Source of the DNA: Mycolicibacterium senegalense
Lineage (GTDB): Bacteria > Actinomycetota > Actinomycetes > Mycobacteriales > Mycobacteriaceae
Direction of reading: 5' to 3'
DNA: 64,000 nt
Assembly (NCBI RefSeq): GCF_019645875.1
Contig: NZ_CP081000.1
Location: forward strand, 1,054,001 to 1,118,000
A program made the translations under genes and the position numbers. The notes under the pieces were generated by a model. The model saw nothing but the letters and a program-made list of their open reading frames with translations, was not told the origin of the DNA and did not search any database. Shown one piece after another: positions 1 to 8,292 of this stretch. Position 1 is the stretch's first letter. Every line of letters begins with the position of its first letter.

Positions 1-1
1 G

Positions 2-277
2 CGGCCGAAGGGAGTCGCTCCCGACGTGCTGTTCGCGCTCCTGTGCGGCGATGTGTCGGCCCCGGTCACCTTTGCCGTGGAACGCATGGGTTGGGCGCCC
101 ACGGTCCAGCTGACGGCCTATCTGAGGGCCTTGCCGGCCGACGGCTGGCTGCGGGTGATGTGCACTTCGGTGCAGATCGGTCAGGACTGGTTCGACGAGG
201 ACCACATCGTGGTCGACTGCGAGGGCCGGATCATCGTGCAGACGCGTCAGTTGGCGATGGTGCCGGCGTCGTCCTGA
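2..277 (+). CDS. thioesterase-like protein, C-terminal part (Rv0499-like)
   Basis: Incomplete at the window edge: the frame is open from base 2 to a TGA at 275-277, giving about 91 residues with no start in view. The segment (LFALLCGDVSAPVTFAVERM, then a QIGQDWFDEDHIVVDC stretch) looks like the second half of a double-hotdog acyl-CoA thioesterase, and a protein of this kind precedes proC in M. tuberculosis. It would act on acyl-CoA thioesters in the cytoplasm. Family and context are reasonably clear; the substrate is unknown. Confidence 0.7.
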   Translation, partial: RPKGVAPDVLFALLCGDVSAPVTFAVERMGWAPTVQLTAYLRALPADGWLRVMCTSVQIGQDWFDEDHIVVDCEGRIIVQTRQLAMVPASS

Positions 278-290
278 CGCCCGTCATGGG

Positions 291-1163
291 ATGCTGTCGC
301 CCATGTCGAGAATCGCGATAATCGGCGGCGGAAGCATGGGCGAGGCGCTGCTATCGGGGCTGTTACGGGCTGGCAGGCAAGTCAAGGACATGGTGGTCGC
401 GGAGAAGTTTCCGGACCGGGCCAAGTACCTGTCGGAGAAGTATTCGGTGCAGGTGGCCTCGGTCGCCGCTGCCGCCGAGAACGCCACCTATGTGGTCATC
501 GCGGTGAAACCGAGTGACGTCGAGAAGGTGATCGACGAGATCGCCGAGGCGGCCGCACGCGCCGACAGCGACACCGCCGAGCAGGTGTTCGTGTCCATCG
601 CCGCGGGCGTGGCCACCGCGTACTACGAGAACAAGCTGCCGGCCGGATCGCCGGTGATCCGGGTGATGCCCAATTCGCCGATCGTGGTGGGCGGCGGCGT
701 GAGCGCCCTGGCGGCGGGCCGGTTCGCCACCGCGGAACAGCTCAAGGAGGTCTCGTCGATCTTCGATGCGGTCGGCGGAGTGATCACCGTCGCCGAGTCG
801 CAGCTGGACGCGGTCACCGCGGTGTCGGGCTCGGGGCCGGCGTACTTCTTCCTGATGGTCGAGGCGCTCGTGGATGCGGCGGTGGAATCGGGCCTGTCGC
901 GTGCGGTGGCGACCGATCTGGCCGTGCAGACGATGGCCGGCTCGGCGGCGATGCTGCTGGAACGTCTCGACGAGGTGAGTGCGTCCGGAGGCGCCGCGCT
1001 GGACACCACCCCGGCCCGACTGCGGGCGATGGTGACCTCGCCGGCCGGGACCACCGCCGCTGGGCTGCGGGAACTCGAGCGCGGGGGACTGCGGGCCGCG
1101 GTCTCCAACGCCGTTCAGGCCGCGAAAACGCGCTCTGAGCAGCTCGGAATTACATCTGAGTAA
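291..1163 (+). CDS. proC: pyrroline-5-carboxylate reductase
   Basis: Reduces 1-pyrroline-5-carboxylate to proline with NAD(P)H, the last step of proline synthesis, in the cytoplasm. The 290-residue product opens with a Rossmann nucleotide-binding loop (IIGGGSMG, about residues 10-17), and the family signature AVSGSGPAYFF lies near residues 176-186, followed by the all-helical dimerisation domain. Length is normal. ATG 291 gives an MLSPM leader like that of the M. tuberculosis protein; ATG 303 is an alternative that begins just before the fold. A hairpin spans the stop codon. Confidence 0.95.
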   Translation: MLSPMSRIAIIGGGSMGEALLSGLLRAGRQVKDMVVAEKFPDRAKYLSEKYSVQVASVAAAAENATYVVIAVKPSDVEKVIDEIAEAAARADSDTAEQVFVSIAAGVATAYYENKLPAGSPVIRVMPNSPIVVGGGVSALAAGRFATAEQLKEVSSIFDAVGGVITVAESQLDAVTAVSGSGPAYFFLMVEALVDAAVESGLSRAVATDLAVQTMAGSAAMLLERLDEVSASGGAALDTTPARLRAMVTSPAGTTAAGLRELERGGLRAAVSNAVQAAKTRSEQLGITSE

Positions 1164-1178
1164 TTAGATTAATTCCGA
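1144..1178 (+). terminator. hairpin across the proC stop codon
   Basis: TCGGAATTA at 1144-1152 and TAATTCCGA at 1170-1178 are perfect inverted repeats. Inside them ATCT 1154-1157 pairs with AGAT 1166-1169, leaving one bulged C and an 8-base loop that contains the proC TAA. It is AT-rich with no clean T-run, so termination or 3'-end protection is inferred. Confidence 0.45.
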
Positions 1179-1301
1179 CTGATTAGCCCACACCCGTCGC
1201 AGTAACCCCACCCGCCACGCTATTCTCCCTTTGTATGCGCGGGTCGGTGCCAGCGGTGGGGAAGCCGCTGGAACTGCCTGTGCCTGATTGATTGGGTTGC
1301 G

Positions 1302-1529
1302 ATGACGTCTATGAACGGGCCATCGGCGCGGGATGCTGGCGACGGTCAGCCTCGAGCTCAATTTCTGACGGTCGCCGAGGTGGCGAGCTTGATGAGGGTC
1401 TCGAAGATGACGGTGTACCGGTTGGTGCACAACGGGGAACTGCCTGCGGTTCGAGTGGGCCGATCGTTCCGGGTCCACGCCAAGGCAGTCCACGATCTGC
1501 TGGAGTCTTCGTACTTCGACGCAGGCTAG
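1302..1529 (+). CDS. BldC/excisionase-family MerR-like DNA-binding protein (Rv0500A-like)
   Basis: A 75-residue protein that is almost entirely a winged helix-turn-helix of the excisionase/BldC type: FLTVAEVASLMRVSKMTVYR followed by the wing-like LPAVRVGRSFRVHAKAVHDL. It closely matches Rv0500A, conserved across mycobacteria between proC and the bS22 gene. Such proteins bind short direct repeats in DNA as cooperative arrays. ATG 1302 is preferred; a nearby shorter start at the second Met (1311) cannot be excluded. Its targets cannot be told from this window. Confidence 0.9.
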   Translation: MTSMNGPSARDAGDGQPRAQFLTVAEVASLMRVSKMTVYRLVHNGELPAVRVGRSFRVHAKAVHDLLESSYFDAG

Positions 1530-1586
1530 GCCACGCGCCGCAGCGGTCGGGGTGCGCCTGAGCAGGCTGGCGTTTTCCGTTTCAGA

Positions 1587-1617
1587 GGTTGGCCCGGGTA
1601 AAGTAACCGGGTCAACC
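1587..1617 (+). promoter_or_regulatory. inverted repeat with a -10-like hexamer in its loop, in the bS22 leader
   Basis: GGTTGGCCCGG (1587-1597) and CCGGGTCAACC (1607-1617) are 11-base arms with one mismatch. The 9-base loop carries TAAAGT (1599-1604), a good mycobacterial TAnnnT -10 hexamer. It lies about 32 bases before the bS22 ATG, so it may be a promoter covered by an operator, or the terminator of the preceding gene. Confidence 0.4.
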
Positions 1618-1649
1618 ATCCAGCGTGAGTAGCGGAGACACCAGACTTT

Positions 1650-1751
1650 ATGGGCTCAGTCATCAAGAAGCGGCGTAAGCGTATGTCGAAGAAGAAGCAC
1701 CGCAAGCTGCTTCGCCGTACCCGGGTGCAGCGTAGAAAACTCGGCAAGTAG
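1650..1751 (+). CDS. 30S ribosomal protein bS22
   Basis: A 33-residue, extremely basic peptide beginning [19 protein letters not shown] and ending in GK before TAG at 1749. This sequence is nearly invariant in actinobacteria (Rv0500B) and was identified as bS22 in structures of the M. smegmatis ribosome, where it sits in the small subunit; it resembles the AURKAIP1/COX24 domain of mitochondrial mS38. About half of its residues are Lys or Arg. It is easily missed because of its length. It is preceded by the inverted repeat at 1587-1617. Confidence 0.93.
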
Positions 1752-1780
1752 CCAACCGCTGCGGCCGCTAGGCTGGGCCG

Positions 1781-2917
1781 ATGGATTCTGATGGTCGGTC
1801 GGGGGGACGCCCGACGGGAGTCCCCGGGTCGTCTGGTGCGGACTCTTCGGATAGAACGCAGTCCGCAAGCGCGGCGCCCGCTCCGAAGGTGGTTCTGGTC
1901 ACGGGTGCGTGCCGGTTCCTCGGCGGTTATCTGACCGCCAGGCTGGCACAGAACCCGTCGATCGAGCATGTCATCGCCGTGGATGCGGTGGTGCCGAGCA
2001 AGGACCTCATGCGTCGGATGGGACGGGCCGAATTCGTCCGGGCCGACATCCGCAACCCGTTCATCGCCAAGGTGATCCGAAACGGGAACGTGGATACCGT
2101 CGTGCACGCCGCGGCGGCCTCCTACGCGCCGCGGTCCGGCGGCCGGGCCACGTTGAAGGAACTCAACGTGATGGGCGCGATCCAACTGTTCGCCGCCTGC
2201 CAGAAGGCTCCCTCCGTGCGCCGGGTGGTGCTCAAGTCGACCTCTGAGGTGTACGGCTCAAGCTCACGTGACCCGGTGATGTTCGGCGAGGAGAGCAGCG
2301 CGCGACGCCCGCCGGGCGACGGGTTCGCCCGCGACAGTATCGACATCGAGGGCTATGCCCGCGGGCTGGCCCGGCGTCGTCCGGACATCGACCTGACGAT
2401 CCTGCGGCTGGCCAACATGATCGGGCCGGCGATGGACACCGCGCTGTCGCGGTATCTGGCCGGGCCGGTGGTGCCGTCGGTGGTGGGCCATGACGCCCGG
2501 TTGCAGTTGTTGCACGAACAGGACGCCCTCGGCGCCCTCGAGCGCGCGACGATGGCCGGCAAAGCGGGCACGTTCAACATCGGCGCGTCGGGCATCATCA
2601 TGATGAGTCAAGCAATCCGGCGGTCCGGGCGGGTCCGGCTCCCCGTCCCGCGCGGGGCGCTGTCGGCGATCAATTCTCTCAGTCGCGCAACGAATTACAC
2701 CGAACTCGACCGCGACCAGATGAACTACCTGAGCTACGGCCGGGTGATGGACACCACGCGAATGCACAGGGATCTGGGCTACAGTCCAAAGTGGACGACC
2801 GCCGAGGCATTCGACGACTACGTCCGCGGTCGCGGATTGACTCCGATACTCGATCCGCGATGGGTACGCTCAATGGAGAGTCGCGCCGTGGGGGTGGCGC
2901 AGCGTTTGGGATATTAG
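1781..2917 (+). CDS. galE2: NAD-dependent epimerase/dehydratase (Rv0501, GalE2-type)
   Basis: A 378-residue extended short-chain dehydrogenase. The Rossmann motif appears as VTGACRFLGGYLTARL at about residues 40-55, after a low-complexity Ser/Gly/Ala-rich N-terminus of some 35 residues. KSTSEVYGSS follows mid-protein; the usual YxxxK pair is not obvious, so activity as a true UDP-galactose epimerase is uncertain despite the customary name. It is conserved next to the acyltransferase (Rv0502), which starts 35 bases downstream, suggesting one transcript. A role in sugar-nucleotide or cell-envelope metabolism is inferred. Confidence 0.82.
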   Translation: MDSDGRSGGRPTGVPGSSGADSSDRTQSASAAPAPKVVLVTGACRFLGGYLTARLAQNPSIEHVIAVDAVVPSKDLMRRMGRAEFVRADIRNPFIAKVIRNGNVDTVVHAAAASYAPRSGGRATLKELNVMGAIQLFAACQKAPSVRRVVLKSTSEVYGSSSRDPVMFGEESSARRPPGDGFARDSIDIEGYARGLARRRPDIDLTILRLANMIGPAMDTALSRYLAGPVVPSVVGHDARLQLLHEQDALGALERATMAGKAGTFNIGASGIIMMSQAIRRSGRVRLPVPRGALSAINSLSRATNYTELDRDQMNYLSYGRVMDTTRMHRDLGYSPKWTTAEAFDDYVRGRGLTPILDPRWVRSMESRAVGVAQRLGY

Positions 2918-2952
2918 GGCTGGCTCTATCCGGGGTGGGAGAAGGTATCGAC

Positions 2953-4020
2953 GTGGCGGGTGAATCCAAGGCGAAAGTTATTCCGCTACATGGGAACTCG
3001 AGCCGTTCCTCTGCTGCGCGCCGGGCTGCGGCCCGGTCTGACAGCGCCCGCAGACATCCGTCTGTACTGGCCGATCCCGGTAGCCGCGCCTCGGCCGAGC
3101 AGATCGCCGCGGTGGTGCGCGAGATCGATCAGCGGCGTAGCAGCGCCTCGGGTCAGTCGGCGGCCGAGGAAGGCCCCAGCGAACTCGTCAAGGGCATCGC
3201 GGCAGTCTCGGAGTTCATCCGCACCCGCATGACCGGTGCCTACTCGGTGGACGAGTTCGGGTTCGACCCGCACATCACCAACGCAATCTTCTTGCCTTTG
3301 CTGCGAACGTTTTTCCGGTCCTGGTTCCGGGTCGAGGTGTCCGGTATCGAGAACCTGCCCGCCGACGGCGCGGCGCTGGTGGTGGCCAACCACGCCGGGG
3401 TGTTGCCCTTCGACGGGCTGATGACCCAGGTGGCCGTGCACGATCACCACCCCGGCAACCGGGATCTGCGGCTGCTGGCCGCCGATCTGGTTTTCGATCT
3501 GCCGATGGTCGGCCAGGCCGCCCGCAAGGCCGGCCACACCATGGCCTGCACCACCGACGCGCACCGGTTGCTCGCCAACGGCGAGCTCACCGCGGTATTC
3601 CCCGAAGGCTTCAAAGGGCTGGGCAAGAACTTCAAGGACCGCTACAAACTGCAGCGGTTCGGCCGGGGCGGTTTCGTTTCCGCGGCGCTGCGGGCGCAAG
3701 CACCGATCGTGCCGTGCTCGATCGTCGGGTCGGAGGAGATCTACCCGATGATGGCCGACGTCAAGCTGCTGGCCCGGCTGCTCGGCCTGCCGTACTTCCC
3801 GGTGACCCCGCTCTTCCCGTTGGCGGGCCCGCTCGGGTTGGTGCCGCTGCCCTCGAAGTGGCACATCCAGTTCGGCGAGCCGATCGAGACCACCGATTAC
3901 GACGAGAGCGCCGCCGACGACCCGATGATCACCTTCGAGTTGACCGATCAGGTGCGCGAGACCATCCAGCACACGCTCTATCAGCTGCTGGCGGGACGCC
4001 GAAACATGTTCTTCGGCTGA
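2953..4020 (+). CDS. PlsC-like acyltransferase family protein (Rv0502-like)
   Basis: A 355-residue protein with a PlsC-type glycerolphosphate acyltransferase fold in its C-terminal two thirds. NHAGVLPFDG (block I, although six rather than four residues separate His and Asp) is followed by AVFPEGFKGLG (the FPEG block) and IVPCSIVGSEE. The first 110 residues are polar and poorly ordered. The GTG at 2953 was chosen because GGAGAAGG lies just upstream and the resulting N-terminus MAGESKAKVIPLH matches the M. tuberculosis protein. It probably acylates a phospholipid or lysophospholipid at the membrane; the substrate is not known. Confidence 0.85.
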   Translation: MAGESKAKVIPLHGNSSRSSAARRAAARSDSARRHPSVLADPGSRASAEQIAAVVREIDQRRSSASGQSAAEEGPSELVKGIAAVSEFIRTRMTGAYSVDEFGFDPHITNAIFLPLLRTFFRSWFRVEVSGIENLPADGAALVVANHAGVLPFDGLMTQVAVHDHHPGNRDLRLLAADLVFDLPMVGQAARKAGHTMACTTDAHRLLANGELTAVFPEGFKGLGKNFKDRYKLQRFGRGGFVSAALRAQAPIVPCSIVGSEEIYPMMADVKLLARLLGLPYFPVTPLFPLAGPLGLVPLPSKWHIQFGEPIETTDYDESAADDPMITFELTDQVRETIQHTLYQLLAGRRNMFFG

Positions 4021-4021
4021 G

Positions 4022-4053
4022 TTTTTCCAGCGCGTCTGCTCGCGCTGAGAAAA
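4022..4053. terminator. bidirectional terminator between convergent genes
   Basis: TTTTTCCAGCGCG (4022-4034) and CGCGCTGAGAAAA (4041-4053) form an imperfect inverted repeat flanked by T-runs on both strands, between the converging acyltransferase and dehydratase genes. The 17-mer at 4031-4047 recurs exactly at 22141-22157 inside resB. Confidence 0.7.
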
Positions 4054-4054
4054 G

Positions 4055-4588
4055 TCAGGCGCCGGACTTTTGCCCGGCAACCATCTTGGCGATCGCGGCG
4101 TCGCGTGCCGCGGCGATCTGCGAACTGATCTCGTCGGCCTCGTCGATGGCCGCCTCGCCCAGCATGGTCACGATGCTCGTGGCAACCGGGTTGCCGTCGT
4201 CATCGGAGACCTCCGCCCGCACCTCGGCGATCACGGTGCCGTGCGACTCGATGACCGAATCGAGGTATGAGTCGAACCACAGCTTGTCGCCGACCATGAT
4301 CGGCCGGTGGAAGATCAGCTTCTGGTCGCGGTGCAGCACGCGCTCCAGGTTGATCGGAATGTCGAACTTGTCGAACAGCTCCAGCTGGACCCGGCGACCG
4401 GCCACCGCCAGGAACGTCACCGAGGCCACGACCGAGTCATGGCCGTACTCCTTGGCGGCCTCGGCGTCGTAGAGCGCCGGATGCTCGTCCTTGACCGCGC
4501 GGGCGAACTCGCGGACCTTCTCCCGGCCGACCTCGAAGTAATCGGGGTAGCGGTAGTGAGTTCCGATGATGTTTGCGGCGATGCTCAT
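4055..4588 (-). CDS. MaoC/HadA-like hotdog dehydratase (Rv0504c-like)
   Basis: A 177-residue single-hotdog protein of the FAS1-like dehydratase family that includes the mycolate dehydratases HadA and Had[21 protein letters not shown] is the typical opening. HadA-type subunits usually lack the catalytic MaoC His and pair with HadB. A full (3R)-hydroxyacyl dehydratase site is not evident here, so it may be a partner or regulatory subunit. ATG 4588 is preferred over an upstream start because AGGGA precedes it. Its 3' end abuts the bidirectional terminator. Role in fatty-acid or mycolate elongation is inferred. Confidence 0.83.
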   Translation of the reverse strand: MSIAANIIGTHYRYPDYFEVGREKVREFARAVKDEHPALYDAEAAKEYGHDSVVASVTFLAVAGRRVQLELFDKFDIPINLERVLHRDQKLIFHRPIMVGDKLWFDSYLDSVIESHGTVIAEVRAEVSDDDGNPVATSIVTMLGEAAIDEADEISSQIAAARDAAIAKMVAGQKSGA

Positions 4589-4695
4589 ATTCCCTGCGCT
4601 GTTCGGTATGCGGTGCGCGGTGCGCACGAAACGGGCATGCTGTGGGGCCCGCGTGGTGCGACCCGAGGCGGAATCTTATAACGCGCCCGGCTACC

Positions 4696-5589
4696 TCAGC
4701 GAATGTCGTGGCGGCGCGACGCGACAGCCGCCAGCGCACCGCCGAGTGCGCCGAGCGCCAACGCGGACGGGACACCGATCCGCGCGGCCTTGCGTGCGGT
4801 GCGGAAATCGCGGATCTCCCAGCCTCGCTCCCTGGCCACATCCCGCAGCGCGGCGTCGGGGTTGATCGCGACCGCGGTACCGACCAGCGACAGCATCGGC
4901 ACGTCGTTGAAGCTGTCCGAGTAGGCGGTGCACCGGCGCAGGTTGAGGCCTTCGCGGATGGCCAGCGACCGCACCGCGTGGGCTTTCCCGGTGCCGTGCA
5001 GGATGTCGCCGACCAGCCGGCCGGTGAACACCCCGTCGACCGACTCGGCGACGGTGCCCAGCGCGCCGGTCAGGCCGAGGCGCCGGGCGATGGTGGCGGC
5101 CAGCTCATACGGGGTCGCGGTGACCAGCCACACCTGCTGACCGGCGTCGAGGTGCATCTGGGCCAGCGCCCGGGTTCCGGCCCAGATCTTGTCGGCGATG
5201 ATCTCGTCGTAGATCTCCTCACCGAGTTCGACGAGTTCGGCGGTGGAGCGGCCCTCGATGAAAGCCAGGGCTTTCTGCTTGCCCTCGGCGACGTCGTCGC
5301 TGTTCTCCTTGCCGGTGAACTGGAACTTGGCCTGCGCGTAGACGATGCCCAGGATGTCGCGGTAGGTGAAATATTTGCGGGCGGCCAAGCCGCGGGCGAA
5401 GTGCACCAGTGACGATCCGTGTACCAGGGTGTTGTCGACGTCGAAGAACGCCGCGGCCGTCAGATCCGGCGGCGGCGCGGGGGTCCCGACGGGGTCGATG
5501 TCGGACTCGAGCTCGGTGACTGCGAGTTCGGCGCTGGCTTCCCCGCCGAGCTCCTGTTCGAGCGCATCGGCACTACCGGATTCGGGCAC
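4696..5589 (-). CDS. serB1: HAD-IB family phosphatase, SerB1-type
   Basis: A 297-residue HAD hydrolase. Motif I is FFDVDNTL (Asp50 and Asp52), motif II is in VTATPYEL, and the acidic motif III/IV is [11 protein letters not shown]. The C-terminus ends in a possible amphipathic or membrane helix ([17 protein letters not shown]), common in the mycobacterial SerB1/CicA group. It is annotated as phosphoserine phosphatase in M. tuberculosis, but relatives act on other phosphomonoesters, so the substrate is uncertain. GTG 5589 follows AGGGTGAAA. In M. tuberculosis mmpS2 and mmpL2 follow this locus; they are missing here. Confidence 0.85.
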   Translation of the reverse strand: MPESGSADALEQELGGEASAELAVTELESDIDPVGTPAPPPDLTAAAFFDVDNTLVHGSSLVHFARGLAARKYFTYRDILGIVYAQAKFQFTGKENSDDVAEGKQKALAFIEGRSTAELVELGEEIYDEIIADKIWAGTRALAQMHLDAGQQVWLVTATPYELAATIARRLGLTGALGTVAESVDGVFTGRLVGDILHGTGKAHAVRSLAIREGLNLRRCTAYSDSFNDVPMLSLVGTAVAINPDAALRDVARERGWEIRDFRTARKAARIGVPSALALGALGGALAAVASRRHDIR

Positions 5590-5627
5590 GTTTTCACCCT
5601 AAGTCACGCCGCCGGGATACTGGCGGT

Positions 5628-5924
5628 GTGGAGCGTGAGCAGGCGGGTGGCGGCGGCCGGGCCGGCGGGGGGAACACTGTGACGTTGCTGACCCGGGCGG
5701 GTTGCAGCATGTGTGAGCGGGCGGCCGGCCAGTTGGCCGGGTTGCGCGAGGAACTCGATTTCGAGCTGGTGAACACCGACGTGGACGAGGCCGCCGCCGC
5801 CGGTGACGCCTCCCTGCGGGCCCGGTACGGCGACCTGTTGCCGGTGATTTTGCTGAACGGGACCCAGCACAGTTACTGGGAAGTCGACGAGCAGGGGCTT
5901 CGGGCTGACCTTCCGCCCAGGTGA
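5628..5924 (+). CDS. glutaredoxin-like thioredoxin-fold protein (Rv0508-like)
   Basis: A 98-residue thioredoxin-fold protein with the redox motif CSMC in TRAGCSMCERA near residues 24-30 and the cis-Pro context GDLLPVILLNG. It belongs to the YruB/DUF836 glutaredoxin-like group and would reduce disulfides in the cytoplasm. GTG 5628 begins a Gly-rich leader; GTG 5679 sits after GGGGGGAA and would give an 81-residue protein starting at the fold, which is equally credible. It lies 52 bases before hemA, as in M. tuberculosis. Confidence 0.85.
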   Translation: MEREQAGGGGRAGGGNTVTLLTRAGCSMCERAAGQLAGLREELDFELVNTDVDEAAAAGDASLRARYGDLLPVILLNGTQHSYWEVDEQGLRADLPPR

Positions 5925-5976
5925 AATTTGGTGGGCGGGCGGGAAACGATTACCTTGGTGACGTGGTGATGAAGCC

Positions 5977-7332
5977 GTGAGTGTGCTGCTATTCGGGGTT
6001 TCGCACCGCAGCGCGCCGGTGTCCGTTCTCGAGCAGTTGAGCACTGACGAGTCGGACCAGACCAAGATCATCGACGAGGTGCTCCGCTCCTCGCTGGTCA
6101 CCGAGGCCATGGTCTTGTCCACCTGCAACCGCGTCGAGATCTATGCCGTGGTAGAAGCGTTCCACGGCGGTCTGTCGATCATCGGGCAGGTGCTCTCCGA
6201 GCATTCCGGCATGTCGCTCAACGACCTCACCAAATATGCCTATGTGCGCTACGCCGAGGCCGCCGTCGAGCACCTGTTCGCGGTGACCAGCGGCTTGGAT
6301 TCGGCCGTCATCGGCGAGGCCCAGGTGTTGGGGCAGGTGCGTCGCGCGTACGCCTCGGCCGAGGAACACCAGACGGTCGGGCGCACCTTGCACGAGCTGG
6401 CCCAGCGGGCGCTCAACGTCGGTAAGCGGGTGCATTCCGAGACCGGGATCGACGCCGCAGGCGCATCCGTCGTCTCGGTGGCCCTCGGCATGGCCGAGAC
6501 CAAACTCAGCGGCGGGCTCGCCGGGCGCACCGCGGCCGTGATCGGCGCGGGCTCGATGGGTGCCCTGGCCGGTGCGCACCTGGTCCGGGCCGGGATCGAG
6601 CGGGTGCACGTGGTGAACCGGTCGCTGCCGCGGGCGGAGCGCCTGGCCGAGAACCTCACCGAGCAGGGCGTGCAGGCCCAAGCCTGGTCCCTGGACCATC
6701 TGGACGAGGCCCTGGCCGATGCCGATGTCGTGGTCAGTAGCACCGGGGCGGTACGCCCCGTGGTGTCCCTGGCCGATGTGCACCATGCGCTGGCTCAGCG
6801 CAACGCCGCCGGCGGTGAGCGGCAACTGGTGATCTGTGATCTCGGGATGCCACGTGACGTGGATCCGGCGGTGTCCGGGCTGCCCGGGGTCTGGGTCGTC
6901 GACATGGACCGGATCCAGCGCGAGCCGTCGGCACGGGCCGCGGCCACCGACGCCGACGCGGCCCGCACGATCGTCGCCACCGAGGTTGCCAACTACCTGG
7001 CCGGCCAGCGGATGGCCGAGGTCACCCCGACCGTCACCGCGTTGCGCCAGCGCGCCGCCGACGTGGTCGAGGCCGAGCTGCTGCGCCTGGACAACCGGCT
7101 GCCGGGGCTGGACGCGACGCACCGCGACGAGGTGGCCAAGACGGTCCGCCGCGTCGTCGACAAGCTTTTGCACGCACCCACGGTGCGGGTGAAACAACTC
7201 GCCAGCGCGCCTGGCGGGGACAGTTACGCAGAGGCCCTGCGTGAGCTGTTCGAACTCGATCCGCAGGCCGTCGAAGCTGTGGCGGCCAGCGAATTGCCCT
7301 TCATGACAACAGATCTCGATAAGTCTGAGTAG
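5977..7332 (+). CDS. hemA: glutamyl-tRNA reductase
   Basis: Reduces glutamyl-tRNA(Glu) to glutamate-1-semialdehyde with NADPH, the first committed step of C5-pathway tetrapyrrole synthesis. The 451-residue protein shows the N-terminal catalytic domain with Cys50 in STCNRVEIY, the [16 protein letters not shown] signature, the Rossmann domain ([13 protein letters not shown]) and the C-terminal dimerisation helices. The GTG start at 5977 gives the conserved [14 protein letters not shown]. Only three bases separate it from hemC, and hemL, which uses its product, is 11 kb downstream. Confidence 0.97.
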   Translation: MSVLLFGVSHRSAPVSVLEQLSTDESDQTKIIDEVLRSSLVTEAMVLSTCNRVEIYAVVEAFHGGLSIIGQVLSEHSGMSLNDLTKYAYVRYAEAAVEHLFAVTSGLDSAVIGEAQVLGQVRRAYASAEEHQTVGRTLHELAQRALNVGKRVHSETGIDAAGASVVSVALGMAETKLSGGLAGRTAAVIGAGSMGALAGAHLVRAGIERVHVVNRSLPRAERLAENLTEQGVQAQAWSLDHLDEALADADVVVSSTGAVRPVVSLADVHHALAQRNAAGGERQLVICDLGMPRDVDPAVSGLPGVWVVDMDRIQREPSARAAATDADAARTIVATEVANYLAGQRMAEVTPTVTALRQRAADVVEAELLRLDNRLPGLDATHRDEVAKTVRRVVDKLLHAPTVRVKQLASAPGGDSYAEALRELFELDPQAVEAVAASELPFMTTDLDKSE

Positions 7333-7335
7333 AGC

Positions 7336-8292
7336 TTGGTAGACACGCGCGATACGGTAATCCGGATCGGCACCCGGGGTAGCCTGCTGGCGACCACGCA
7401 GGCCGGCACCATCAGGGACGCTTTGTCGGCGGCCGGTCACCCCTGTGAGCTGGTGATCATCTCGACCGAGGGCGACCGCAACCAGGGGCCCATCGCCGAG
7501 ATCGGGGTCGGTGTCTTCACCGCCGCGCTGCGGGAGGCGATCCACGACGGCCGGGTCGACATGGCGGTGCACTCGTACAAAGATTTGCCCACCGCGCGTG
7601 ACGATCGGTTCGTGATCGCCGCCGTCCCGCCCCGTGAGGACCCCCGTGACGCGCTGGTGGCGCGTGACGGACTGGTGCTCGGTGAGTTGCCGGCGGGGTC
7701 TGTGATCGGCACGTCGAGTGCGCGACGGGCCGCGCAGCTTAGAGCACTGGGTCTCGGTTTGGAAATCCGCCCCCTACGAGGCAACCTAGATACCAGGTTG
7801 AACAGGGTTACGAGCGGTGAACTCGACGCCATCGTGGTCGCCCGCGCGGGTCTTGCCCGTATCGGACGGCTCGATCGGGTCACCGAGTCGCTCGAGCCGG
7901 TGCAGATGTTGCCAGCTCCGGCTCAGGGCGCGCTCGCGGTGGAATGCCGCTCCGGCGACACCGAGCTGATTTCGGTGCTGTCGGAATTGGATGACGCCGA
8001 TACGCGCGCCGCGGTCACCGCCGAACGGATCCTGCTCGCCGAACTGGAGGCGGGCTGTTCCGCACCGGTAGGCGCGATCGCAGAAGTGGTCGAGTCGATC
8101 GATGAGGACGGCAATGTCTTCGAGGAGCTGTCGTTGCGCGGCTGCGTAGCGACGCTGGACGGATCCGACGTGATCCGTGCGTCCGGCATCGGAACTCCCG
8201 ATCGGGCCGCCGACTTGGGTGTCTCGGTGGCCGCGGAGCTTTTCGAGCTGGGTGCACGCGAGCTGTTGGTAGAGCGCGGGAGTGAAGAATGA
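7336..8292 (+). CDS. hemC: hydroxymethylbilane synthase (porphobilinogen deaminase)
   Basis: Joins four porphobilinogens into hydroxymethylbilane. In the 318-residue product [11 protein letters not shown] opens domain 1, HSYKDLPT supplies the catalytic Asp, and Cys241 in [10 protein letters not shown] would carry the dipyrromethane cofactor. The start is a TTG at 7336; no ATG or GTG is available before the conserved IRIGTRGS, so TTG is well supported. It overlaps the next gene by four bases (ATGA), indicating translational coupling. Confidence 0.96.
   Translation: MVDTRDTVIRIGTRGSLLATTQAGTIRDALSAAGHPCELVIISTEGDRNQGPIAEIGVGVFTAALREAIHDGRVDMAVHSYKDLPTARDDRFVIAAVPPREDPRDALVARDGLVLGELPAGSVIGTSSARRAAQLRALGLGLEIRPLRGNLDTRLNRVTSGELDAIVVARAGLARIGRLDRVTESLEPVQMLPAPAQGALAVECRSGDTELISVLSELDDADTRAAVTAERILLAELEAGCSAPVGAIAEVVESIDEDGNVFEELSLRGCVATLDGSDVIRASGIGTPDRAADLGVSVAAELFELGARELLVERGSEE

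Noticed and set aside
5989..7572. Long minus-strand open frame (about 527 codons) across hemA
   Set aside because: Its product is His/Arg/Gly-rich low-complexity, as expected from the mirror of a high-GC gene; hemA on the + strand is unmistakable.
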